Of a DNA stretch of 64,000 nt, positions 37,601 through 47,084 are shown piece after piece. Under the pieces are notes generated by a model that ran no database searches, had not been told where the DNA came from, and saw only the letters and a list, made by a program, of their open reading frames with translations. The position numbers and the translations under genes were made by a program. The stretch is taken from positions 108,101,088 to 108,165,087 of the forward strand of contig NW_026262734.1 in the NCBI RefSeq assembly GCF_021869535.1. The letters are read 5' to 3'. This DNA comes from Mytilus californianus. Taxonomy: Eukaryota; Mollusca; Bivalvia; Mytilida; Mytilidae. How positions within the stretch are numbered: position 1 is the first letter of the stretch; each line of letters begins with the position of its first letter.

Positions 37601-40600
37601 CATATGACAATTGTCTTTACAACATGTCAAGCTCTTCAACATATGACAATTGTCTATACAATATGTCAAGCTCTTCAACATATGACAATTGTCTTTACAA
37701 TATGTCAAGCTCTTCAACATATGACAATTATCTTAACGATATGTCAAGCTCTTCAACATATGACCAGTGTCTACACAATATGTCAAGCTCTTCAACATAT
37801 TATAATTGTCTTTACAATATGTCAAGCTCTTCAACATATGACAAGTGTCTACTCAATATGTCAAGCTCTTCAACATATGACAAATTGTCTATACAATATG
37901 TCAAGCTCTTCAACATATGACCAGTGTCTACACAATATGTCAAGCTCTTCAACATATGACAAGTGTCTACACAATATGTCAAGCTCTTCAACATATGACA
38001 ATTGGCTACACAATATGTCAAGCTCTTCAACATATGACAAGTGTCTACACAATATGTCAAGCTCTTCAACATATGACAATTGGCTTCACAATATGTCAAG
38101 CTCTTCAACATATGACCAGTGTCTACACAATATGTCAAGCTCTTCAACGTTTGACAATTGTCTATACAATATGTCAAGCTCTTCAACATATGACAATTGT
38201 CTTTACAATATGTCAAGCTCTTCAACATATGACAATTGTCTTTACAATATGTCAAGCTCTTCAACATATGACCAGTGTCTACACAATATGTCAAGCTCTT
38301 CAACATATTATAATTGTCTTTACAATATGTCAAGCTCTTCAACATATGACAAGTGTCTACTCAATATGTCAAGCTCTTCAACATATGACAAATTGTCTAT
38401 ACAATATGTCAAGCTCTTCAACATATGACCAGTGTCTACACAATATGTCAAGCTCTTCAACATATGACAAGTGTTTACACAATATGTCAAGCTCTTCAAC
38501 ATATGACAATTGGCTACACAATATGTCAAGCTCTTCAACATATGAAAAGTGTCTACACAATATGTCAAGCTCTTCAACATATGACAATTGGCTACACAAT
38601 ATGTCAAGCTCTTCAACATATGACTAGTGTCTACACAATATGTCAAGCTCTTCAACATATGACAAGTGTCTACACAATATGTCAAGCTCTTCAACATATG
38701 ACAAGTGTCTACACAATATGTCAAGCTCTTCAACATATGACAAGTGTCTACGCAATATGTCAAGCTCTTTAACATATGACAAGTGTCTATACAATATGTC
38801 AAGCTCTTCAACATATGACAAGTGTCTGTACAATATGTCAAGCTCTTCAACATATGACAATTGTCTACACAATATGTCAAGCTCTTCAACATATGACAAT
38901 TGTCTATACAATATGTCAAGCTCTTCAACATATTATAATTGTCTATACAATATGTCAAGTTCTTCATCACCCTGCTATTAAAAGAAAAAGTTGTGAATTT
39001 CTTTAATAGAGAACATAAAAGAGCTGCTGTCAGCACCAAATCTGGAAAGCATTATGATATGACAAAAGACCACCAACTATTAAAGTTCATGACTAGGGAC
39101 AGTCATATGAACGTGAGTCCTAACTCTTTTTAAACCTTATATATGTATAGAATGACTTTTTTTATTTTCAGGTTTATTGAGATCAGCCAAAAAATCGGAT
39201 GCTGTTCTGAGTAAAGTTTATATACTGGAGAAGTTATATAATGTGACATTCAAAGAACAAACACAAAAGGTAACAATATACATAAAATATAAAAGTAAGA
39301 AGATGTGGTATGATTGCCAATGAGACAACTGTCCTCCAAAGACCAAATGGCATAGAAGTTTACAACTATAGGTCAAGGTACGGCCTTCAACAATGAGCAA
39401 AACACATACCGCATAGTCAGCTATAAAAGGCCCAGAAATGACAAATGTAAAACAATTCAAACAAGAAAATTAATGGCCTGATTTATATACAAACAATGGA
39501 ATAAATGTGACAAATATGATATACAGCAACAATCGACAACCAACCAATTACAGGCTCCTGACTTGGAATAATACTTACCAAAATGCCTAAGGCCTCCTTG
39601 TTAAGGGCAGTTGTACAGAATGCACCACTTGACATTTGTGTCAGACACTGAATATTTTCCTTCCAAGGTTTGGAATCTACCAATAAGATTTTTATCTGCA
39701 TCGCTGAAGGTGGAAGCAAGTCAAGTAACCGCTTGACTCCGTCTGTCTGTCGTTCTGACCGTCCTTCATAACCACTTCCTTTTTGCCAAATGTTTGAAAT
39801 TTTACAACACTAATTGTACAAGGAAAATTTTTGTCAAAGTTTCCTCAGGTCCTATTGAAGGGAATGATTTAATATTTGGTCTGCAGCTTTAAAATGTTGA
39901 GTTGTAGTGGGTAAGCAATTTTTACATCTGCCATGTAGCTACTTCCTGATTTCTGATTGTTTGAAATTTTACAACATTCATTGTACAAGGAAATGTTTTA
40001 TCAAACTTGTCTTGGATCCTATTGAAGAGAATGATTTTGAATTTTGGTCTGCAGCTTGATATTTTACAACACTCATTGTACAATGAAAATTTTCGTCAAA
40101 GTTTTCTTTGCATCGGTGAAAGGGAATAATCAATTTTGCTCCATGAACATATTACCTCAATCAATTGCATGCAGTGACGCGGTATAGAAGCAGTATTGGT
40201 TTTGTTGAGAAATGATACAAGATGTCCATTGACAAATGTTTGACTATGTAATTGTAAGGTGTATATTTTATAGGTTGGGACCAGAGTAGACCAAGTAGTA
40301 GTTATATATGATTTAGAGAACTGCAGCAGAAGACATTTATGGAAACCTGGTGAGTTTATGTTAAAAGACAGAAAATTGTATGTTCAAGCTGTATAAATAG
40401 ACTTTTGGAAAGATTGAGAAATACTTAAATGTAACATAATTTCCATTGAAAATAATTTTGAAGTAACAGGCTCCAAATAAGCTTGTTAATTTATTTGACT
40501 TTCCGACCACTGAAGTGTGAAGGATATATTTGTTCTCTTAGTTTCCGTAAACAGTCTTTAACTCATTAATTTTGTAATAGCTTGAATATGATAAGGACTC

Positions 40601-43600
40601 ATTATTTGAATTTTAGAGCATTGAAGAATAAAGTGAGTTCAAGATGACTGAGCATGTTAGCAGTATTATTTTGTGATTAGTTTATACCTCATGCGAAAAC
40701 TATGAAAAAGTATATCCTTTGAAACCTTTAATCAGTTTAAATTAAATTTTACATGAACGATCGTTAGGTTCTTCATATGTTAATCATATAAACGGAGAAA
40801 ATAATGTTTAGGTGATTCGTTTGCTTTTAATCCACAAAGGCTCTAGCTTCGTATTACTACTTTTAGGTCTTGATTGTTTCTGTGAAATAGTTTCCATGGT
40901 TGAAGATAATTATCCTGAAACTCTTAGGATAGCTTTTGTTATTAATGGTAAGTAATGCATTGTTATACCCAACACAATAAAGTTGTGTAGGGTATAATGT
41001 TTTTGATCCATCCGTCTGTCTGTCAGTCCTGATCTTGTCACCCAAACTCCTCTGAAAACACACAACAGAATTTTATTTTTTGTAGATAATAAGGACATAC
41101 TATATAGATGTGCATATCGACAGGAAGTTATGATTCAATTTTTCCTCTGAGTTATGCCCCTTTAAATTTTATAAGTTATAATTTAGGTAGATGATTGAGT
41201 GGTCTTAATAGATAGTAAACCATTTTTTTTATATTTATATTGTTACATAGCTGGTGTTACCAGTAAGAAGGTTCCGGGGTAAAATATTTTGATCAACAAA
41301 AAATATAGACTTCAATGGATATCTCCATGCACGCTGGTATACAGCTTATGTGATTATCTAGGAATGGGGGTAAAAAGTTCTTGATAAATCAGAAATTATA
41401 AGGAATCTAAGGTACCAACTCCCTCAGTCAAAGTCAACTTTAGATACTTTTAAGGTCCTTTTTGTTCATATACATAATATAACTCGTCATGTATTCTTGT
41501 AGTTATACATCTTTGGTTTTCAAACTTTAGGGTTTGATCATTTATGATGAAGGTTAATCAAGAAAAATGCTTAAAATGGACCAAATTATGTGTTATTTTC
41601 ATTTTATGGATATCTTTATGTACAAGGAAAATATACAAACAATAAAAACAATAGATGTTCCAGATAGTCTGACTTTTTACAGGCAAAAATATGTGATTTG
41701 GAGGTTAACCAGTTTTATGAACCACCAACTTGATTTTTCTTTCTACATTTTATGTCACTAAATAAACTTCTATGTCATTTGGTCTCTGGTGGAAAGTTGT
41801 CTCATTGTCAATCATACAGCATCTTCTTATTTTTACAATAAAAATATGAGCAATACATTATTGTAATCATCAGTCTTTAATTAACGTATTATAGATATCA
41901 GGATAAAAATTGTGTACGCAATCAGGTGTTCAACAGTGATGCTTCAATAAAAAAGTTTAAAAGGCCAAATAAAGTACAAAGTTGAAGAGCATTGAGCAAA
42001 GATATACTTACTATATTTATTACTACATGTATGATAATGTTTACTTTCATTTTGTTTTAGCTCCAAGAATATTCCCTGTGATATTTCATCTAGTCAAACC
42101 GTTCCTAGCTGAAGAAACTGCTAAAAAAATCCATATCTTTGGAAGTAAGTAATTTCATATTTCAAAACAAAAGAAATAAAGATCGAATTTCTCAAGAACC
42201 TTCTTCATAAAAAACACCTGCCATGTCAAAAGTCTGGAAAATTGTTTGCTGTTAAAAGTTTCTGTGTTGTAAACGATGACTACCTTAGTTAGTTATTACA
42301 TGTAGATATTTTTAGGGAAGATCAATTTTACAGCAACCCTAGCAAAATATGTTTATTGAAAATTGATGTTCAGAGGTTGCCTACACTGAGTTCAGAGGTT
42401 ATATACACCAGGTTCAGAGGTTACATACAACTAGTTCAGAGGTCACATAAACCTAGCTCAGAGGTTACATACACCGAGTTCAGAGGTTACTTACACTTTT
42501 CTTGAGACTGTTTCTGAAATGTTATAGCATATATTTTATTATCAGAAAGAGTGAAAATGACTAATGTTCAATTGCAGGGAGAACGTCTTACTTTGAACTT
42601 GTTTAAAATAAGGTAAAGGTTCACCTTATATAACCCATTAATTCATAAAATGCTACACCATCATGACCTTTAGATTTTTTATTCCAAGAATATTTTCCAT
42701 TTACATGTCAGAAATCAGCATGTTGACAGATGAACTGATGCTAAAGGGAAATAACTCAAAATTATCTAGGTTTTATTAGTTTGCAAAAATCATGGAGTCA
42801 CTTTTTACAAAATGTATATTAACTCTATAGAGACATTGAAAAATTGAAATCTATGCTTATTGCTAAGGTAAGGTCAAACAATAACTGAACCTGTGTTCAT
42901 TATTCAAATTTCTATTTGGAAATGTACTCGCTATATGCATTTGAAAATTGTGAATTACTTCCCTTTGGTCACAACTTTTGCTTAATCTTCAGAAATTTGT
43001 CATCTGCTTCTTCATCTAACACACTGTAAGTTAAGCTTAAATTTATTGATTAAGATAGTTATCGAAATGATTAAAAATACTGAGGAATTACATGAATTTT
43101 AGTTTATATGCCTAAAGTTTATCAATATTTCTGCTTGCCTACTACAGGGTTGCCACATATTAACAAAACAACCAGATGTAGCAATTCTCTGTTGCTTGAG
43201 GGATTTTTTATCGACAAAAGAATGATAATGCTTGCCTCAATCATATTTTTATTGACAAGAAAACTGCATCCCTTTTTTATGGGAGCATGGATTTCAACTA
43301 GAAAACAGCTTTTTTCTTTGTACACTGGATATTGCTTCTTACATGCATTTGATGGCTATACTACAAGAATTTACAGTATAGTAAACTGGATTCTCATTAT
43401 TTAATTCTACTGTTGCTGTGAACTGACAATATGGAATCAGTTCACAATGAATAAGCTGTAATATCAAAGTTAAATTACTTTCAACTAGGTAACACCTGAT
43501 TTTCTTTTTCCTCTTATATCAAGTTTCCTGTTGTGCTTATATCTCAGTTGTTCTATCCTTTCCATGTGTGTGAAGATAGGACAGTATTCAGCCATATTTT

Positions 43601-46600
43601 ATATAAAGGGTATTAAGTTAGTGATCAGGTAAAATGCTATATAATTTTCATTTATTGATATGATGCTTTGAAGAGGATCGTTGCATACAAGCTATTCCAT
43701 TAACATTAACAGAGATGAGGCAGTGATAGAAGGGTTAGGAGTGATGTTGAGAAAGATAGACATTAAACACTTTACAGGGAATGTACTTAAAATCTAATAA
43801 TTTGCTTCTGATTTTAAAAATATTTAAGGAAAAGGATATGACCATTAACTTGAAATATTATACAATGTACTTAGTAGAGTTTAATGAAAACTGTGTGTGC
43901 TCTGACATTTCAGTACATTTTGTTGTCCTGGACTTTAACCTAGTTTGAGATACATAATCTTGTTTTATCCTTGGGTAAGAATGTTTCATCAGATACATGT
44001 AATACTCATTCTGATAAGTTTTATTATCTGTTTCTTTTCTTTTAAGGTAATTACAAAGAAGAATTGTATAAGTATATAGACAAGGACCAGTTACCTAGCC
44101 ACTGGGGTGGAACTTGTGTAGATCCAGATGGTGACCCAAAGTGCAGGTCAAAGGTAAGATTTGTTTTGTGGCAACATACTCACATGGGTTGACTTTTGTT
44201 GATCCAAATGGTGACCTTAATGTAGGTCAAAGGTAAGATATGTTTTACTAACATACAAAATAGGGTGGAACTTGTGTGTGTAGGTCAAATGGAAGATCTG
44301 TTGTAGCCACACAGCCACTTGGGTGGAAGTTGTAGTAACCCATTAGTGATGGTCAAAGATAAGACTGTTTTATTCACATAGTGACACTTAGTGTAGGTCA
44401 AAAGTACTGAAGCTGAAGTATATATACAACTTCATATATTCATAACAAAAAAATTGTAAATTCATTTTAGTATTTAATTGATATTTTATTTTGTCTATGT
44501 TTGATTTCTAGTAACAGTTTCAAGATGAACCAATTTTCACGGGAGGGTCCCTATATCAGTATTAAAGTGTTAACTGGCAACACATCCATGAAGCAGCTAA
44601 AAGACATAAATTTGAGGGAGACCCACTCATTTATGTTTAGATTTAAAGTAATAGTATTTCTACCTGTCAAAGTCTCCTTCATTGAAATAAAAAAAAATGT
44701 TAACACCCTACACCATTGCAGATGTTTACATGATATTAGGAAATTATTTTCAAGAACGATTGTCATTGCTGCAAGACTTGGTATTTTAATTCATATACTG
44801 TAAATTCAGAAATTATTGCGTGCATTTATTATTGCGATTCTGTCATTTTAGACTAAAATGCGATTTTAATTTTTGCAATATTGAGAAAAATCCTGTTTAA
44901 TTTATATAAAAAATTTCAAAATGCCAGTTTAAATCATTGCGATTATTACCCTGTCACATTTTTCGCAATAATAAAAACATCGCAATAATTTCTGAATTTA
45001 CAGTAGTAATCTTATTTTTATAGCAAACTACAGTACCGGGTAAAAGAATTTCATATTTTGTTCATAAATTTTGACTTCTTTTTTTTTTAAATGATATAAA
45101 TGATGTCTCGCCCACTAGGCTAGTTAAAGCGAAGGATCTTATCCATTAAAGTTCATTAAGACAGACAAGAAATTAGCCAATGCAATCTATTTTATTTTGC
45201 AGATCTGTCCGGGAGGAGTAGTGCCAAAAGAGTATTATAGGAAATATGATTTAGAGGCAGAGAATTTAACCTCAGTAGATGTGGGAAGAGGATCTTCATT
45301 ACAATTAGATTATACTGTCAGAGTTCCTAATTGTATTATACGGTAAAAGTCTGTTATAAAATAGCTTCTTTAACATAAACATTTCTATTTTTAGCCATGT
45401 GTGAATTATATCGAAATATTTTAACTGATTTGATACAAGTTCTTTTTTTGTAATAGAATTTGAAAATGTAAGAGTAAACCAAAGATAGTCATTGTCAGCT
45501 GATCAATTTCTGTCACACAGATATAGATCAAGTGGTATGTGTGAATGACTAGAGGACCTCTAATAGCTCAGAAATACTAGTTGTAATTAACTTGGTAACA
45601 AGGATGCGAAGGGGGGCTGGGGAGAAAAAAACTGTGAAATTAATGTTAACTATAGTGACAAAGGAGTAGGTCCGGTAAGGGCCGATTTTGGCCTCAAAAT
45701 TCAGGTTCAGATTTTGGACACTTTTTAAACACTTAAGTGTCTTCTTCAGTTGATTCGATTAGTTTATGTGAAAGATTTGAACTGACTAAGTCGCTCAAAT
45801 TCAAGCTTAAATATGAAAAATCTATCAAATTTGCATAAAATGTCACTTTTCAGGTGGTTTTTGTCAAAAATGAAAGTGGCCGCATCCGTGTTTATTCTCA
45901 ACCTTTATATATGTTATGTATTATCATCAAATACAACTTACATTTAAGTATTAAGAATGAACACAAATGCGGCCACTTCCATTTCAGACGGAAACCATCT
46001 AAAAATTAACCAAAATGCTAAAATTTCGAAGTTTTCTGTAATTTAGCATGACTTAATGATGCCAGTACCCGATACATGTGCATTGTATTGTCAAAAAACA
46101 GCCCATATTTATGTAACAGAAGTATTCTTCTTTCCAATAAATAGCTAAAAATTTACGTTTTAACAATTTTGTAAAACTGCTATATTTTGGGGCCAAAAAG
46201 GGGTCTTACTAGGCCTACTCCTTAGTAATTGCATGATGGAGGTTAATTATACCCTTTTAAAAATATATAAAATGCACTGCACAAAATTAACAAAATACTG
46301 ATTTCATAAATTAGAAATTTTATGTTCATCTTTCAGATGGCAGTTTTCTACAGAAGGGTTTGATATAGGATTTGGTATATATAGAAGGACCAAAGATTCC
46401 AGACAGAAGGCCGGTGAAATGGAGGAAATATTCCCCTCCCAGAGAGTCAATAGTCACTTGATACTAGAGGATGGCAGTATAGTTTGTAGTAAGGCAGGGA
46501 CATGTAAGTTTTAACATAAATAAAATATATATTGTAAACCATCTTATTTTTACAGATAATTTTTGCATTATGACAAATATCATGTGAGAAACTCGGATTT

Positions 46601-47084
46601 AACACATATATATAATGAATTTTCTAACACAATGGTTGTCTAGTAACTGATCTACTCCGTCTGTCATTCTGTCTGAAAGACCTTTGGTAGAAATCTTTCT
46701 ACAAAGTTTTCTTGGCTTGTATCAAAGGGAGTGATTTTATATTTGATCTACAGGTTGATGTTGAATTTTAGTGTGTAAGCAATTTTCAGATGCTTCTTGT
46801 TTGCCAATAGTTTGAAATTTTAATCATACCCAGTCTTGTTAATTTCAATGTAATGCAATCATAATGTTTTAAGTCAAGTGCTTTTCTTAATCTGTACACT
46901 ATGTGATTTTCCTTCCTGATTGACAACCTTGTGATGTTTTATTTCAGATATTATTAGATTTGACAATACTTACAGTTGGACCAGGAGTAAAACAATTCGA
47001 TATTTAATAGAAGTTCTGGAACCAGAGGATGGCTATAGTATACCAGGGTCATCAAGTAGTCAGTCTATATCAAGCCAGAATTAG
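22564..47084 (+). CDS. SEC14L2-like: SEC14-like protein (CRAL-TRIO + GOLD), complete, 12 exons
   Basis: This is a cytosolic carrier of hydrophobic ligands of the SEC14L2/3/4 type; the vertebrate members bind tocopherol, squalene or phosphoinositides. Twelve exons join without a break: 22564-22617, 32904-32973, 33266-33309, 35396-35552, 39172-39269, 40274-40349, 40867-40947, 42061-42144, 44047-44153, 45203-45342, 46337-46503, 46948-47084. They total 1215 nt, or 404 residues, against about 403 in human SEC14L2. Residues 1-56 are the CRAL-TRIO N-terminal helices (DDFYLLRWLRARNFDLKKSE), about 75-245 the CRAL-TRIO lipid pocket (IYDLENCS, DNYPETL, FHLVKPFLAEETAKKI), and about 265-385 the GOLD domain (RWQFSTEGFDIGFGIY, IIRFDNTYSWTRSK). 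A short Ser-rich tail ends the protein. The start is the ATG in exon 1 (MSGHVGDL, compare MSGRVGDL in SEC14L2). Exon boundaries are read from GT/AG sites and phase; the family is recognised from memory. The ligand cannot be read from sequence. Confidence 0.93.
23073..23977. mobile_element. Nested TIR element with 10-bp target duplication
   Basis: CTACATATAT at 23063-23072 is repeated at 23978-23987. Ends are imperfect inverted repeats (GGTCTGTTCGCGCC and GGCGCGAACGGACC). The right subterminal part repeats GGTGCGAACGTG-like units. A 10-bp duplication would fit a Mutator-like origin. Confidence 0.7.
23170..23550 (+). repeat. Tandem repeat, about 4 units of 95-115 bp
   Basis: Each unit reads TTTTGGTTAGTGTATTGC, a T run, TTTCAAAATAAAGTGAGAT and TGAATAAATCTT. 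Internal to the nested element. Confidence 0.75.
25025..26229. mobile_element. TIR element copy B, interrupted by a different element
   Basis: GGTGTCAGACCACAATTC at the left and GAATTGGTGGTCTGACAC at the right. Same body as copy A but split at a different point, by 25172-25912. Confidence 0.75.
25172..25912. mobile_element. Insertion with four ~161-bp internal repeats
   Basis: Left end TATACGCCCGTTTACG; the right part GACGGGTGTATC is its rough inverse. TCGGACAATAACTCAAAAAT-type units start near 25246, 25409, 25569 and 25730, each continuing GGTGAATTGTTTATATCTAT and TTATTCATTA. Confidence 0.65.
26230..27715. other. Intron 1 of SEC14-like gene 1, no gene supported
   Basis: Open frames at 26074-26478, 26615-26797, 26891-27109 and 27172-27462 have no recognisable family and overlap repeats. 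There is a CpG-containing patch at about 26940-27030 of unknown meaning. Confidence 0.3.
27716..29460 (-). repeat. 120-bp tandem array, about 11 units
   Basis: Units of about 120 bp (AAACCATATATATTCATG, then AAATATAGGGGGAGTCC, then CCTCCTGTTTGAGAACTTGG). 120 is 40 codons, which explains the open frames on the minus strand. Split at 28156-28567 by a LINE fragment. Confidence 0.85.
28156..28567 (-). mobile_element. 5'-truncated LINE inserted in the 120-bp array
   Basis: Flanked by GATCCCA (28149-28155 and 28568-28574). On the minus strand it encodes the end of a non-LTR polyprotein (RERYIPTYYTQNPSQLKLTG, CNVPLLTKVCMFLRHIEKIF) and ends with a TCTTG microsatellite tail, as in CR1/L2-like elements. 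Confidence 0.7.
29460..31490. other. Intron 1, no gene supported
   Basis: AT-rich, with a 14-C tract at 30563-30576 and a GC-richer patch at 31370-31450 (GGGCACGG repeated). The 60-codon minus frame at 30990-31172 has no recognised family. Confidence 0.3.
31490..31865. mobile_element. Fold-back element with ~65-75 bp arms
   Basis: AAATGGGTATCAATTTTCAG and TTTATGGGTATTTTACCCC on the left are inverted at 31797-31862 (GATACCCAATTTTGGGCATA, ATACCCATAAATG). Confidence 0.6.
31985..32312 (-). repeat. AAGATGTGG SINE-like repeat, longest copy
   Basis: Reverse orientation; ends TTTGTCTCATTGGCACTC then ATACCACATCTTCTT. It includes TGTTGATGTGGTTCATAAGT and CAAGGCTCCGTGTTGAAG, which I recall as parts of a common mussel repeat. 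Confidence 0.6.
32403..32725. mobile_element. TIR element GGGTTCTCACTAAGG
   Basis: GGGTTCTCACTAAGG at the left, CCTTAGTGAGAACCC at the right; GAGTCCAGGGACTC and GGTGAGTCCA motifs are repeated inside. It ends about 180 bases before exon 2 of SEC14-like gene 1. Confidence 0.7.
32904..32973 (+). CDS. SEC14L2-like: SEC14-like gene 1, exon 2
   Basis: Acceptor tttgtttcag, donor gtatat, phase 0 in and phase 1 out. Encodes residues 19-41, including DDFYLLRWLR, the most conserved motif of the CRAL-TRIO N-terminal helices. Confidence 0.93.
33266..33309 (+). CDS. SEC14L2-like: SEC14-like gene 1, exon 3
   Basis: A 44-nt exon (acceptor attatttcag, donor gtaagt) encoding residues 42-56, ARNFDLKKSEIMFRN. 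It completes the CRAL-TRIO N-terminal segment. Confidence 0.93.
33890..34130 (-). repeat. Interspersed repeat, family 2 copy c
   Basis: Reverse complement of the repeat at 10360 and 11000 (AAACCAGGTTTAATCCACCA, GAATTTTCCTTGGAGTT). In intron 3 of SEC14-like gene 1. A different repeat fragment follows at 34240-34320 (GGCTCCTGACTTGGAACAGG). Confidence 0.6.
34676..35282. mobile_element. CTGTAAATT TIR element, interrupted
   Basis: Left end TA-CTGTAAATTTTAGAAATT and right end AAATTTCTGAATTTACAG belong to the same family as the intact 44798-45003 element. The middle is displaced by the TATACCCC element. Confidence 0.6.
34712..35105. mobile_element. TATACCCC element nested in the above
   Basis: Starts TATACCCCTGC with a nearby inverse GTGGGGGTATA, and the right side has GGCGGGGGTATCA. 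Inside are two copies of about 170 bp (AGGAACTACAT, GGATTTCTGAAATTTTGTTT, GCTATACCGTGTGATGCG). The true right edge may lie up to 35170. Confidence 0.5.
35396..35552 (+). CDS. SEC14L2-like: SEC14-like gene 1, exon 4
   Basis: Acceptor ttattttag, donor gtaata. Encodes residues 57-108 with HIEWRKK, the GGLHGFSKDGCPIWIDPFG turn that opens the CRAL-TRIO domain, and ends in the split Gly codon GG-T. Confidence 0.94.
36478..36722 (+). repeat. GACAGACGG repeat copy
   Basis: Begins with hairpin TCCAGAGTTATGG/CCATAACTCTGGA and ends with a GACAGACAGACGGACGG run and AAGTCCCCTTCGAC. A diverged partial copy is at 36023-36130; a related copy is at 61085-61300. Confidence 0.5.
37128..38965 (+). repeat. 39-bp minisatellite, about 47 units
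   Basis: Unit: ATATGTCAAGCTCTTCAACA then TATGACAATTGTCTTTACA, with variants ACCAGTG, ACAAGTG and TACAC. 39 bp is 13 codons and the unit lacks stops in several frames, so open frames up to 430 codons arise on both strands (for example MSSSSTYDNCLYN). These are not genes: the array lies inside intron 4 of SEC14-like gene 1 and ends about 205 bases before exon 5. Confidence 0.93.
39172..39269 (+). CDS. SEC14L2-like: SEC14-like gene 1, exon 5
   Basis: Acceptor ttattttcag, donor gtaaca, immediately downstream of the 39-bp minisatellite. Encodes residues 109-141 (GLLRSAKKSDAV ... FKEQTQK), matching GLLFSASKQDLLRTK of the family. Confidence 0.92.
39296..39545 (+). repeat. AAGATGTGG SINE-like repeat copy
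   Basis: AAGAAGATGTGGTATGATTG then CCAATGAGACAACTGTCC, ACGGCCTTCAACAATGAGC and GCATAGTCAGCTATAAAAGG. Well preserved, in intron 5 of SEC14-like gene 1, 26 bases after exon 5. Confidence 0.65.
39579..39703 (-). other. Exon-like segment, antisense in intron 5 of SEC14-like gene 1
   Basis: 125 nt flanked on the minus strand by an acceptor (ttccaccttcag) and a consensus donor (gtaagt). One frame is open throughout (IKILLVDSKPWKENIQCLTQ ... FCTTALNKEALGIL). It abuts a SINE. No family recognised and no partner exons found; it could be a captured exon inside a repeat or chance. Confidence 0.3.
39730..40150 (+). repeat. Diverged repeat with three similar units
   Basis: TTTTACAACACTAATTGTAC, AAGGAAAATTTTTGTCAAAG and CCTATTGAAG-GAATGATTT recur at about 120-180 bp spacing. 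A similar diverged stretch is at 46640-46830. Confidence 0.45.
40274..40349 (+). CDS. SEC14L2-like: SEC14-like gene 1, exon 6
   Basis: Acceptor attttatag, donor gtgagt. Encodes residues 142-166 including VVVIYDLENCSRRHLWKP, the central beta strand and following helix of the CRAL-TRIO pocket (IYDCEGLGLKHLWKP in SEC14L2). Confidence 0.93.
40867..40947 (+). CDS. SEC14L2-like: SEC14-like gene 1, exon 7
   Basis: 81 nt, phase 1 to phase 1. Encodes residues 167-193, GLDCFCEIVSMVEDNYPETL followed by RIAFVIN. This is the exon that is duplicated in the minus-strand paralog; only one version is seen here. Confidence 0.93.
40965..41060 (+). repeat. Short TATACCC-type repeat
   Basis: Hairpin TTATACCCAACACAATAAAG / TTGTGTAGGGTATAA followed by CCATCCGTCTGTCTGTC. 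Just after exon 7 of SEC14-like gene 1. Confidence 0.45.
41770..41840 (-). repeat. AAGATGTGG SINE-like repeat, short inverted copy
   Basis: TTTGGTCTCTGGTGGAAAGT then TGTCTCATTGTCAATCAT and ACAGCATCTTCTTAT. Confidence 0.55.
42061..42144 (+). CDS. SEC14L2-like: SEC14-like gene 1, exon 8
   Basis: 84 nt between acceptor ttgttttag and donor gtaagt. Encodes residues 194-221, APRIFPVIFHLVKPFLAEET then AKKIHIFG, the region of the lipid-exchange gate helix in Sec14-family proteins. Confidence 0.94.
42368..42499 (+). repeat. 22-bp tandem repeat, 6 units
   Basis: Unit GTTCAGAGGTTACATACACC plus 2 bases, in intron 8 of SEC14-like gene 1. Confidence 0.8.
42500..44046. other. Rest of intron 8, nothing recognised
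   Basis: AT-rich intronic sequence. The open frame at 43108-43404 has no coding support. Confidence 0.3.
44047..44153 (+). CDS. SEC14L2-like: SEC14-like gene 1, exon 9
   Basis: 107 nt, acceptor cttttaag, donor gtaaga. Encodes residues 222-257 with DQLPSHWGGTCVDPDGDPKC, the end of the CRAL-TRIO domain (LPVEYGGTMTDPDGNPKC in SEC14L2). Confidence 0.94.
44154..44400 (+). repeat. Diverged echoes of exon 9 end
   Basis: After exon 9, fragments resembling its end (GATCCA-ATGGTGACC, GTAGGTCAAAGGTAAGAT, GTTTT-AACATAC) recur three to four times at about 60-90 bp spacing. An old local tandem duplication of the splice-donor region is likely. Confidence 0.5.
44798..45003. mobile_element. CTGTAAATTCAGAAATT TIR element, intact
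   Basis: CTGTAAATTCAGAAATTATT at the left and AATAATTTCTGAATTTACAG at the right (perfect, and continuing GCG/CGC), flanked by TA. 206 bp. Confidence 0.8.
45203..45342 (+). CDS. SEC14L2-like: SEC14-like gene 1, exon 10
   Basis: 140 nt, acceptor ttattttgcag, donor gtaaaa. Encodes residues 258-303 with GGVVPKEYYRKYD and VDVGRGSSLQLDYTV, the linker and first strands of the GOLD domain. Confidence 0.94.
45661..46224. mobile_element. TIR element AAGGAGTAGG, about 560 bp
   Basis: AAGGAGTAGGTCCGGTAAGG at the left and, inverted, AAGGAGTAGGCCTAGTAAGA at the right. An inner inverted pair GAAAGTGGCCGCAT / ATGCGGCCACTTCC. In intron 10 of SEC14-like gene 1. Confidence 0.7.
46337..46503 (+). CDS. SEC14L2-like: SEC14-like gene 1, exon 11
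   Basis: 167 nt, acceptor tctttcag, donor gtaagt. Encodes residues 304-359: RWQFSTEGFDIGFGIYRR, QKAGEMEEIFPSQRVNSHL and LEDGSIVCSKAGTY, the core of the GOLD domain. Confidence 0.95.
46948..47084 (+). CDS. SEC14L2-like: SEC14-like gene 1, exon 12 (stop codon)
   Basis: Acceptor ttatttcag. Encodes residues 360-404: RFDNTYSWTRSKTIRYLIEV, the last GOLD strand, then a Ser-rich tail and TAG at 47082-47084. The 3' UTR follows; an AATAAA at 47305-47310 is one possible polyadenylation signal. Confidence 0.94.

Noticed and set aside
37136..38428. 430-codon open frame (repeats of TICQALQHM and MSSSSTYDNCLYN)
   Set aside because: It is the 39-bp minisatellite read through. Several frames on both strands are equally open, and the array lies in an intron between two solid exons.
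37128..38965. CRISPR-like array
   Set aside because: Units are contiguous with no unique spacers, and the sequence is a eukaryotic intron.
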